Positions 42,380 through 49,409 of a stretch of DNA of 64,000 nt are shown in pieces. Position 1 is the first letter of the stretch. Each line of letters opens with the position of its first letter. Source of the stretch: Sphaerisporangium sp040649355 (lineage in GTDB: Bacteria; Actinomycetota; Actinomycetes; Streptosporangiales; Streptosporangiaceae); NCBI RefSeq assembly GCF_043197795.1, contig NZ_JBICTU010000002.1, positions 186,001-250,000 on the forward strand, in the 5' to 3' direction. The notes under the pieces are model-generated. The model made no database searches. It worked only from the letters and a program-made list of their open reading frames with translations, and had not been told where the DNA came from. Made by a program: the position numbers and the translations under genes.

Positions 42380-43423
42380 TCACGTACGGGCGCGCTGGGT
42401 GGCGGCCACGCACACCAGCACCGCGAGCGCCGCGGCCACCGTGGCGACCTCCACCCGCTCCGCCAGCAGCAGCCAGGCCCATAGCAGCGTCAGAAGCGGC
42501 TGGAGCAGTTGCGTCTGACCGGCGCGGGCGATGCCTCCCATGGCCAGGCCCGCGTACCACGGGATGAACCCCAGGAAGGCCGACACCAGCGCGACGTAGG
42601 CGAACCCGGTCACCGCCTCGCCGGTCGGGCGCAGCGGCGTCGTCATGGCGAGGACCACGGTGACCGGCACGGCGACGGGCGCGGCGATCACCAGCGCGTA
42701 CGAGATGACCCGCCACCCCGGCGTGTGCCGCGCGAGCCGCCCGCCCTCGGTGTACCCCACCGCGGCGCAGACCAGGGCCGCCGCCATCAGCAGGTCGGCC
42801 ACGGCGAGGCGTCCGCCTCCCCTGCTGAGCGTGAAGATCGTGACCGAGACCGCGCCGCCCGCGCTCGCGACCCAGAACAGCGGCCGGGCCCGCTCGCCCG
42901 CCCGCAGGACCGCGCAGACGGCGGTGGCGGCCGGAAGCAGCCCGACGACGACGGCGGCGTGCGACACGCCGGCCCCCGAGTCCAGGGCGAGCCCGCTGAA
43001 CAGCGCGAACCCGAAGACCACGGTGCCCGCGATGACCGCGTACGACTTCAGCTGGGAGCGCGGCGGCAGCAGCGGAGCGCCGGCCGTCACCAGGCACGCG
43101 CCCGCCACGAGCGCGGCCACCGCCGCCCTGCCGATCGCGACCAGGTACGGATCGAAGCCGCGCATCGCGAAGGCGGTGGCCGGGAAGGTGCCGGAGAAGG
43201 TCACGACCCCGAGCCCCGCCAGCAGCGTGCCCCGCCAGGGAGTGCCCGCCCGCCCCCCGCCCCTCAGCACGGCGGTCGCACCGCCCGGGGTCCCGGGGCC
43301 CGCACCCGCCCTCGTGCCGGCGGTCCCGCCGCCTGGAGCCCCGGTGCCGGGATCCGTCCTCGCGCCGGCCGTGGCGGTGACCGCTACTGCCGTGGGGACG
43401 ATAGCGCTATTGTCTGGTCTCAT
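42380..43423 (-). CDS. EamA/DMT-family exporter
   Basis: 347 residues with about ten membrane segments in two EamA repeats (FSGTFPATAFAMRGFDPYLV, then FVALVSAFLGF-like YVALVSAFLGFIPWYAGLAM and GQTQLLQPLLTLLWAWLLLAE). The first 50 residues are a Pro/Gly/Ala/Thr-rich stretch not typical of the family, so the true start may be internal. The upstream ATG 43423 shares bases with the divergent MocR start. Such exporter-MocR pairs usually mean the regulator controls efflux of an amine or amino acid. Part of its frame (42380-42600) converges on the GntR gene. Confidence 0.82.
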   Translation of the reverse strand: MRPDNSAIVPTAVAVTATAGARTDPGTGAPGGGTAGTRAGAGPGTPGGATAVLRGGGRAGTPWRGTLLAGLGVVTFSGTFPATAFAMRGFDPYLVAIGRAAVAALVAGACLVTAGAPLLPPRSQLKSYAVIAGTVVFGFALFSGLALDSGAGVSHAAVVVGLLPAATAVCAVLRAGERARPLFWVASAGGAVSVTIFTLSRGGGRLAVADLLMAAALVCAAVGYTEGGRLARHTPGWRVISYALVIAAPVAVPVTVVLAMTTPLRPTGEAVTGFAYVALVSAFLGFIPWYAGLAMGGIARAGQTQLLQPLLTLLWAWLLLAERVEVATVAAALAVLVCVAATQRART

Positions 43424-43445
43424 GAATGACGATAGCAGTATCGTC
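43397..43445. promoter_or_regulatory. twin 18-bp palindromes at the EamA/MocR divergent start
   Basis: GACGATAGCGCTATTGTC (43397-43414), one mismatch from perfect symmetry, and GACGATAGCAGTATCGTC (43428-43445) with perfect 7-bp arms, 31 bp start to start. The start codons of the two genes (CATG, 43421-43424) lie between them, and the second palindrome is inside the first codons of mocR. Binding by the MocR protein is expected. Confidence 0.7.
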
Positions 43446-44837
43446 CGCGTCGCCGCCCTCCTGCGGGAGGAGGCCGCGAGGCTCAGACCCGGCGACCGGC
43501 TGCCGTCCAGCCGCGAGCTGACGCGGCGCCACGGGGTGAGCCCGGTCACGGTGTCGCGGGCCATCGCCGCGCTCGCCGCCGAGGGCAGGGTGATCACGCG
43601 GCCGGGGAGCGGCGCCTTCGTCGCCTCCGTGCCCGCCGCCACCGCCGGCGACGCCCCCGACCTGTCGTGGCAGACGGTGTCCCTCGGCGACCGGTGGGTC
43701 GACGACGCGACCGTGAGCGGGCTGCTCACGCCGCCGCCCGAGGGGGTCATCCCGCTCACCGGGGGTTATCTCAACCCCGGGCTGCGGCCGTCCAAGGCCC
43801 TGTCGAGCGCCGCCACGCGCGCCGTGCGCCGTCCGGACGCCTGGGCGCTCCCGCCGCTGAACGGCCTGCCCGAGCTGCGGCGCTGGTTCGCGACCGAGGT
43901 CGGGGGCGGGGTCACCCAGGCGGACGTCCTGATCGTCAGCGGCGGCCAGTCGGCGCTGACCCACGCCTTCCGCGCCCTGGCGGCCCCAGGCGAGCCGATG
44001 CTGGTCGAGACCCCGACCTATCCAGGAGCGCTCTCCTCGGCCCGCGCGGCCGGGCTGCGCACGGTGGCCGTGCCGGTCGACCGCGAGGGGGTGCGGCCCG
44101 AGCTGCTGGCCGAGGCGTTCGCCGTCACGGGCGCCCGGGTGTTCTTCTGCCAGCCGACCCTGCACAACCCCACCGGGGCCGTGCTCTCGGCGGCGCGGCG
44201 CGAGCAGGTCCTCGCCATCGCCCGCGCGGCGGGCGCCTTCGTGATCGAGGACGACTACGCGCGCTACCTCACCACCGGGCCCGTGCCGCCGTCCCTGATC
44301 ACCCTGGACACCCACGGCACGGTCGTCCACGTCAACTCGCTCAGCAAGGTCACCTCACCGAGCATGCGGGTGGCCGCGGTGATCGCGCGCGGACCGGCGG
44401 CGCGGCGGCTGCGGGCGGGGCAGGTCGTCGAGTCGTTCTTCGTCGCCCGTCCGCTGCAGGAGACCGCGCTGGAGTTCCTCGGCTCCCCCGCCTGGCGGCG
44501 GCACCGCGCGTCGGTGACGGCCGAGCTCATCGTGCGGCGCGAGGCGCTGGCCGCCGCCCTCGCCCGCCACCTTCCGTCCGCGCAGGTCCGGCTCGTCCCC
44601 GAGGGCGGCATGCACCTGTGGGTACGGCTCCCGCGCGAGGTGGACGAGACGGCCCTGGTCGAGAGCGCCCAGCGTGCGGGGGTCCTGGTGAGCCCCGGCA
44701 CGATCTACCACTCCGCGGAGCCCCCCTCGCCCCACATCCGGGTGACGCACATCGCGGCGGCCCACGTCGCCGAGCTGACGGAGGGAGTGCGCCGCCTCGG
44801 CGCGGCCCTGGACACGCGGCTCACCGCCCGGAGCTGA
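43422..44837 (+). CDS. MocR/PdxR-type regulator (GntR HTH fused to aminotransferase fold)
   Basis: 471 residues. GntR winged helix (VAALLREEAARLRPGDRLPS, SRELTRRHGVSPVTVSRAIA, RPGSGAFVAS) joined to a fold-type I PLP domain with SGGQSALTHAFRAL, QPTLHNPTG, EDDYARYL and the PLP Lys in VNSLSKVTSPS near residue 308. The Asp and Asn that hold the cofactor are present, so PLP binding is likely; effector sensing rather than transamination is the usual role. ATG 43422 overlaps the opposite start codon, implying a leaderless or very short leader transcript. Confidence 0.9.
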   Translation: MNDDSSIVRVAALLREEAARLRPGDRLPSSRELTRRHGVSPVTVSRAIAALAAEGRVITRPGSGAFVASVPAATAGDAPDLSWQTVSLGDRWVDDATVSGLLTPPPEGVIPLTGGYLNPGLRPSKALSSAATRAVRRPDAWALPPLNGLPELRRWFATEVGGGVTQADVLIVSGGQSALTHAFRALAAPGEPMLVETPTYPGALSSARAAGLRTVAVPVDREGVRPELLAEAFAVTGARVFFCQPTLHNPTGAVLSAARREQVLAIARAAGAFVIEDDYARYLTTGPVPPSLITLDTHGTVVHVNSLSKVTSPSMRVAAVIARGPAARRLRAGQVVESFFVARPLQETALEFLGSPAWRRHRASVTAELIVRREALAAALARHLPSAQVRLVPEGGMHLWVRLPREVDETALVESAQRAGVLVSPGTIYHSAEPPSPHIRVTHIAAAHVAELTEGVRRLGAALDTRLTARS

Positions 44838-44907
44838 GCCCTGTGGTCTCCCCACCTCGCCGGACGCCGATTCTGGAGACAACCCCCAACTGTCTTACAG
44901 TGGTGAC

Positions 44908-45444
44908 ATGGACGGGCCGGCGGAGCTGCTCCGCGACTTCGTGAACACCTACGACGTCGAAGGCGACACCGACGATCTGGCCTCCCCCGCCGAGCTCGCC
45001 GTCTGGCTGCGGGAACGCGGGCTGATCTCCGAGACCGACCGGGCCGTGGACGACGACTGGGCGCTCGCCATCGGCCTGCGCGAGGGGCTCCGTTCGGCGC
45101 TGCACCACGACCAGGGCCCGGGAGCCATGACGAGCGGCCTGGACGCGGCGCTGGCGGCGCTGCCGATGCGGGTCACGCTCGCGGGCGGCGCGCCCGCGTG
45201 CGAGCCCCTGAGCACCGGCGCCACGAGGGGCCTCGGGCTCCTGGCGGCGGCCGTCCTCGACGCGCACGCCCGGGGCGACTGGCCCCGCCTCAAGGTCTGC
45301 GCGGAAGGCGGCTGCCGGTGGGCGTTCATCGACTCGTCCAAGAATCGTTCGCGTTCGTGGTGTTCGATGCGTATCTGCGGCAATCGCACCAAGACCCGCG
45401 CCTACCGGGCCAGACGCCAGCAGGACGAGCCTCACACCTCCTGA
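44908..45444 (+). CDS. ABATE/CGNR zinc-finger stress-type regulator
   Basis: 178-residue protein of the CGNR family. N-terminal ABATE domain (LLRDFVNTYDVEGDTDDL, SPAELAVWLRERGL) and C-terminal treble-clef finger: CAEGGCRWAFIDSSKNRSR, then WCSMRICGNRTKTRAYR, with the CxxxxC and CGNR pairs of zinc ligands. It is likely a DNA-binding regulator; targets are unknown. It is 70 bp downstream of mocR and has its own start region with TTGTCTTACAGT upstream, which could be a promoter. Confidence 0.88.
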   Translation: MDGPAELLRDFVNTYDVEGDTDDLASPAELAVWLRERGLISETDRAVDDDWALAIGLREGLRSALHHDQGPGAMTSGLDAALAALPMRVTLAGGAPACEPLSTGATRGLGLLAAAVLDAHARGDWPRLKVCAEGGCRWAFIDSSKNRSRSWCSMRICGNRTKTRAYRARRQQDEPHTS

Positions 45445-45547
45445 GGGACGACCGCATGGAGTTCCAGCTCGGCGCCGCAGGGGCTCCGTGTCCTCGGGGC
45501 GGGCGAACCCCGATACGGTGTGGGCAGACGAAAGGGGGCCGGCCGAC

Positions 45548-46132
45548 ATGGCAGACGTGGGGGTACGCGCCGCGCGACGCGAGGACGTCCCAGCGGTGAC
45601 GGCCACCCAGATCCGGGCCTGGAAGAGCGGATACCGCCATCTCCTGCCCGAGGGGCCTCTGGAGCAGATGACCGGCCCGTCGGCCGAGGAGCTGTGGAAG
45701 CGCCAGTGGGAGGAGGCCGTCACGACCCCGCCGACGCCGCGCCACCGCCTCCTGGTCGCCGTCGAGACCGAGGACGCCCTGAGCTCCCTGGCGAGCGGGC
45801 ACGGCGAGCCGGGCGGCCAGCGGGTGGTCGGGATGGCCTCGCACGCCCCCGCCGAGGACCCCGACCTCGACCCCTCCACCACGGCCGAGCTGCTCACGAT
45901 GCTCGTCGACCCCGAGCACGTCCGCCGGGGCCACGGCAGCCGCCTGCTCAACGCGACCGTCGACCACCTCCGCGACGACGGCTTCTCCACCGTGGTCACC
46001 TGGGTCTTCGCCGACGACGAGGCGATGGTGGGCTTCCTGACCTCCGCCGGGTGGGGCCCCGACGAGGCCGAGCGCATCCTCGACATGGGCCGCCCGATCC
46101 GCATGATCCGCCTCACGACCGACATCAGCTGA
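45548..46132 (+). CDS. GNAT-family N-acetyltransferase
   Basis: 194-residue acyl-CoA-dependent acetyltransferase. VRAARREDVPAVTATQIRAW, the acetyl-CoA loop VDPEHVRRGHGSRLLNATVDHL (the RxxGxGxxL signature), and VTWVFADDEAMVGFLTSAGW at the C-terminal strand. ATG 45548 is preferred over an earlier in-frame ATG because a purine-rich AAAGGGGG precedes it and the fold starts there. Substrate unknown. Confidence 0.88.
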   Translation: MADVGVRAARREDVPAVTATQIRAWKSGYRHLLPEGPLEQMTGPSAEELWKRQWEEAVTTPPTPRHRLLVAVETEDALSSLASGHGEPGGQRVVGMASHAPAEDPDLDPSTTAELLTMLVDPEHVRRGHGSRLLNATVDHLRDDGFSTVVTWVFADDEAMVGFLTSAGWGPDEAERILDMGRPIRMIRLTTDIS

Positions 46133-46281
46133 CCTCCCGCCCCGGCCGGCCGCAGGAAGCCCGGCGCACGCCCCCGTCACAAGGCAGGGCGTGCCATGAA
46201 ATAGCCTGCATACGCGAATTTCCCCGGGCCCGTGGAGCGAGCGCTCCCGCCGAGGACCCGATCTTCCGAAGAGGGGCGACG

Positions 46282-47151
46282 TTGGCGACACCCGCTCAGT
46301 GGCTCGCGGGGGCACGGCCCCGCACCCTTCCCGCGGCGGTGGTCCCCGTCGCCGTGGGCACGGGCGTGGCCGTCTCGTACGGCGGAGCGGTCTGGTGGCG
46401 AGCCCTCCTGGCCCTGTTCGTGGCGCTGATCCTCCAGGTGGGCGTCAACTACGCCAACGACTACAGCGACGGCGTGCGCGGCACCGACGAGGACCGCGTG
46501 GGCCCGCTCCGGCTCGTCGGCTCGCGGGTGGCCGCTCCCCGGTCGGTGCTGCTGGCCGCGCTCGGGTGCTTCCTCGCGGCGGCGGTCGCGGGGCTCGTGC
46601 TGGTCGTGGTGACCGGGGCCTGGTGGCTGCTGATCGTCGGCGCGCTGGCGATCGCCGCCGCCTGGTTCTACACCGGAGGCTCCCGCCCGTACGGCTACCG
46701 CGCGCTCGGCGAGATCTCGGTGTTCGTCTTCTTCGGCCTGGTGGCCGTGGCCGGCACGACGTACGTGCAGCTGGAAAGCCTCCCTTGGGCCGCCGTGGCG
46801 GCGGCGGTGCCGGTCGGGCTGCTGGCCTGCGCGCTGCTCGTCGTGAACAACCTGCGCGACATCACGACCGACGGCCCGGCGGGCAAGCGCACGCTCGCCG
46901 TCGTGCTCGGCGACACCCGCACCCGCGTGCTCTACAGCACCTGCCTGCTGCTGCCGTTCGCCGTCGCGCTGGCCCTGGCGTTCGTACGGCCGTTCACCCT
47001 GCTGACCGTGCTCGCGCTGCCGCTCGCCCTCGGCCCGGTCAGGGCCGTGCAGGGCGGGGGGATCGGACGCTCCCTGATCACCACACTCCAGCAGACCGGT
47101 CGTCTCCAGCTCGCTTTCGGCCTGCTCTTCACGATCGGCCTGGCACTCTGA
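46282..47151 (+). CDS. menA: 1,4-dihydroxy-2-naphthoate polyprenyltransferase-like (UbiA family)
   Basis: 289-residue integral-membrane prenyltransferase of menaquinone synthesis. First Asp-rich motif NYANDYSDGVRGTDEDR near residue 55 and second NNLRDITTDGPAGKRTLAV near residue 192 are MenA-type. About eight membrane segments. It starts with TTG at 46282, supported by GAGGGG five bases before it; the frame is open far upstream but that stretch belongs to the GNAT gene in another phase. Other men genes are not in the window, and UbiA relatives with other substrates exist, so the assignment rests on motifs. Confidence 0.85.
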   Translation: MATPAQWLAGARPRTLPAAVVPVAVGTGVAVSYGGAVWWRALLALFVALILQVGVNYANDYSDGVRGTDEDRVGPLRLVGSRVAAPRSVLLAALGCFLAAAVAGLVLVVVTGAWWLLIVGALAIAAAWFYTGGSRPYGYRALGEISVFVFFGLVAVAGTTYVQLESLPWAAVAAAVPVGLLACALLVVNNLRDITTDGPAGKRTLAVVLGDTRTRVLYSTCLLLPFAVALALAFVRPFTLLTVLALPLALGPVRAVQGGGIGRSLITTLQQTGRLQLAFGLLFTIGLAL

Positions 47152-47194
47152 AAGATCGGCCTGCGCCCTGAAGGATCGGCCTGCGTCCTGAATG
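47134..47194. repeat. three tandem copies of a ~20-bp unit at the menA 3' end
   Basis: ATCGGCCTGGCACTCTGAA (47134), ATCGGCCTGCGCCCTGAAGG (47155-47174) and ATCGGCCTGCGTCCTGAATG (47175-47194). The first copy encodes the last residues and stop of MenA; copies two and three lie after the stop. It looks like recent local duplication of the gene end. Confidence 0.75.
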
Positions 47195-47229
47195 CCTCTG
47201 CCCGCCCGTAAGGCTTGACGTCGCACCAA

Positions 47230-47255
47230 GGCCCTTCCACGGCCGTGGAAGGGCC
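47230..47255. terminator. bidirectional terminator between menA and dapB
   Basis: Perfect 26-bp palindrome with arms GGCCCTTCCACG (47230-47241) and CGTGGAAGGGCC (47244-47255). Lies between two convergent genes; no T-run. Confidence 0.8.
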
Positions 47256-47288
47256 CTCCAGAGCCCATCCCGCCCCGCGGAGAAGGGC

Positions 47289-48026
47289 TCAGAGGTCGAG
47301 AAGGTTCTCCAGGCCGACGGTGAGGCCCGGGAGGTCGCGTACGCGGCGGACCCCGAGGAGCACGCCGGGGGTGAACGACGAGCGGTTCATCGTGTCGTGG
47401 CGGATCGTGAGGATCTCGCCGTCACCGCCCAGCAGCACCTCCTGGTGGGCGATCAGGCCCGCCAGGCGCACCCCGTGGACCCGCACGCCGTCGACGTCGG
47501 CCCCTCGGGCGCCGTCGAGCTCGGAGGTCGTGGCGTCCGGCATGGCGCCGAGGCCCGCCTTGCGCCGCGCCTCGGCCACCAGCTCGGCCGTACGCCGGGC
47601 CGTGCCCGAGGGGGCGTCGGCCTTGCCCGGATGGTGGAGCTCGACGATCTCGACGGACTCGAAGTAGCGCGCGGCCTGCTGGGCGAAGTGCATCATCAGT
47701 ACGGCGGCGATGCCGAAGTTGGGGGCGATCAAAGCGTTCACGCCCGGGTGCGCGGCGAGCAGGCTCCGCACGGTCGCGAGGCGGCTCGCGTCGAACCCGG
47801 TGGTGCCCACCACGGGGTGGACGCCGTGCTCGACGCACCACTTCAGGTTGTCCATGACCACGTCGGGATGGGTGAAGTCGACCACCACCTCGGCGGGGGT
47901 CAGCGACTCGATGGGATCGCCGGCGTCGACCGCCGCCACCAGTTCCATGTCGTCCGCCGCGTGGACGGCCTTGCAGACTTCGACACCGACGCGCCCGCGG
48001 GCGCCCAGAACTCCAACCCTGATCAC
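47289..48026 (-). CDS. dapB: 4-hydroxy-tetrahydrodipicolinate reductase
   Basis: 245-residue NAD(P)H-dependent reductase of lysine/DAP synthesis. GVLGARGRVGVEVC nucleotide motif, VVDFTHPDVVMDNLK, VVGTTGF, the catalytic ELHHPGKADAPSGTA loop near residue 133, and HQEVLLGGDGEILTIRHD. GTG 48026 gives the normal length; no clear ribosome site. The stem-loop at 48052-48082 between it and the M16 gene could be an attenuator or processing site. DapA and DapB lie 6 kb apart here, with regulators inserted between them. Confidence 0.93.
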   Translation of the reverse strand: MIRVGVLGARGRVGVEVCKAVHAADDMELVAAVDAGDPIESLTPAEVVVDFTHPDVVMDNLKWCVEHGVHPVVGTTGFDASRLATVRSLLAAHPGVNALIAPNFGIAAVLMMHFAQQAARYFESVEIVELHHPGKADAPSGTARRTAELVAEARRKAGLGAMPDATTSELDGARGADVDGVRVHGVRLAGLIAHQEVLLGGDGEILTIRHDTMNRSSFTPGVLLGVRRVRDLPGLTVGLENLLDL

Positions 48027-48051
48027 GACGCCCAAGCGTAGCGCGAACAAC

Positions 48052-48082
48052 AGGCCCGGGCCCCTCGCGGGGACCCGGGCCT
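48052..48082. terminator. stem-loop between M16 peptidase and dapB
   Basis: AGGCCCGGGCCCC (48052-48064) pairs with GGGG and CCCGGGCCT (48069-48082) with a single bulged A and a four-base loop. Very stable; no T-run. It may terminate part of the pnp-M16 transcript before dapB. Confidence 0.65.
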
Positions 48083-48098
48083 GGTGACGTCACGGCCG

Positions 48099-49409
48099 TC
48101 AGCCGACGAAGGCGCTGAAGTCCTTGTCGCCGTACGGCCCGATGACGGCCAGCGTCATCGGCTGGGAAAGGATCTCCCTGGCCACGGAGTCGACCTCCTC
48201 GGGGGTGACGGCGTCGATGCGCGCCAGCACCTCGTCGACCGGCATCAGCGTGTCGTACACCAGCTCGCTCTTGCCGATGCGCGACATGCGGGAGCCGGTG
48301 TCCTCCAGACCGAGCACGAGGCCGCCGCGCATCTGGCCCTTGCCGCGCCCGATCTCGTCCTCGGTGATGCTCTCGGCGACGACCCGGGTGATCTCCTCGC
48401 GGCAGATCTTCAGCACCTCGTCGACCTTGGCGGGAAGGCATCCCACGTAGATCCCGAACTGGCCGGTGTCGGCGTACTGGGCCGTGAAGCTGTACGCCGA
48501 GTAGGCCAGGCCGCGCTTCTCCCGGATCTCCTGGAAGAGCCGGGACGACATGCCCCCGCCCAGGGCGGCGTTGAGCACGCCCAGGGCGAAGCGCCGGTCG
48601 TCCGTACGCGAGAACGCGGTCGTGCCGAGGACCAGGTTGGCCTGCTCGGTCGGCCGGTCGACCACGCGCACGCCGGAGCGCGGCGAGGCGCCCTCGCCGG
48701 TCAGGCGCGGCGGGACCGGAGTGCCGGTGCCGCCGAGCGCGCCCGCCCGCTGGTAGGCCGTGGCCACCAGCTCCACCACCCGCTCGTGGGTGACGTTGCC
48801 GCACACCGACACGACGGTGTGCGGGGGCTGGTAGTAGCTCTGGTAGTACTCGGCGATGCGGTCGCGCGTCAGCTCGTTGATCGACTCGACCGACCCGAGG
48901 ATGGGCCGCCCGATCGGGGTGTCGCCGTACAGCTCCGCCGAGAACTGCTCGTGCACGACGTCCGACGGGTCGTCGTCGTGCATGGCGATCTCCTCCAGGA
49001 TCACGCCGCGCTCGGACTCGACGTCCTCGGCGGTGATCAGGGAGGAGGTCACGACGTCGGCCAGCACGTCGATGGCCAGCGGCAGATCCTCGTCGAGCAC
49101 CCGCGCGTAGTAGCAGGTGTACTCCTTGGCGGTGAACGCGTTGATCTCGCCGCCGATGCCCTCGATCGCCGCGGAGATCTCCAGGGCGTCGCGGGTGGGA
49201 GTGCCCTTGAACAGCAGGTGTTCGAGGAAGTGGGTGGCCCCCGTGTGCTCGGAGGCCTCGTCACGCGACCCGATGCCGACCCACATGCCGACCGCGACGG
49301 AACGTACGGTCGGCATGGTCTCGGTCACCACCCGGAGACCACCGGGAAGGACGGTGCGCTGCACGACCCCGGCACCGTCCCTGCCGGGGTGCAGAGTGGT
49401 GGTCGTCAC
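48099..49409 (-). CDS. M16-family zinc peptidase
   Basis: 436-residue processing-peptidase-like protein. The inverted zinc motif HFLEH is near residue 60, with the downstream Glu in ESERGVILEEIAMHDDDP; the second half carries the GMSSRLFQEIREKRGLAYS substrate-binding motif with the Arg/Tyr pair. Both halves are in one chain. The start overlaps the pnp stop by four bases. The pnp-M16-dapB order is standard in actinobacteria. The physiological substrate is unknown. Confidence 0.92.
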   Translation of the reverse strand: MTTTTLHPGRDGAGVVQRTVLPGGLRVVTETMPTVRSVAVGMWVGIGSRDEASEHTGATHFLEHLLFKGTPTRDALEISAAIEGIGGEINAFTAKEYTCYYARVLDEDLPLAIDVLADVVTSSLITAEDVESERGVILEEIAMHDDDPSDVVHEQFSAELYGDTPIGRPILGSVESINELTRDRIAEYYQSYYQPPHTVVSVCGNVTHERVVELVATAYQRAGALGGTGTPVPPRLTGEGASPRSGVRVVDRPTEQANLVLGTTAFSRTDDRRFALGVLNAALGGGMSSRLFQEIREKRGLAYSAYSFTAQYADTGQFGIYVGCLPAKVDEVLKICREEITRVVAESITEDEIGRGKGQMRGGLVLGLEDTGSRMSRIGKSELVYDTLMPVDEVLARIDAVTPEEVDSVAREILSQPMTLAVIGPYGDKDFSAFVG

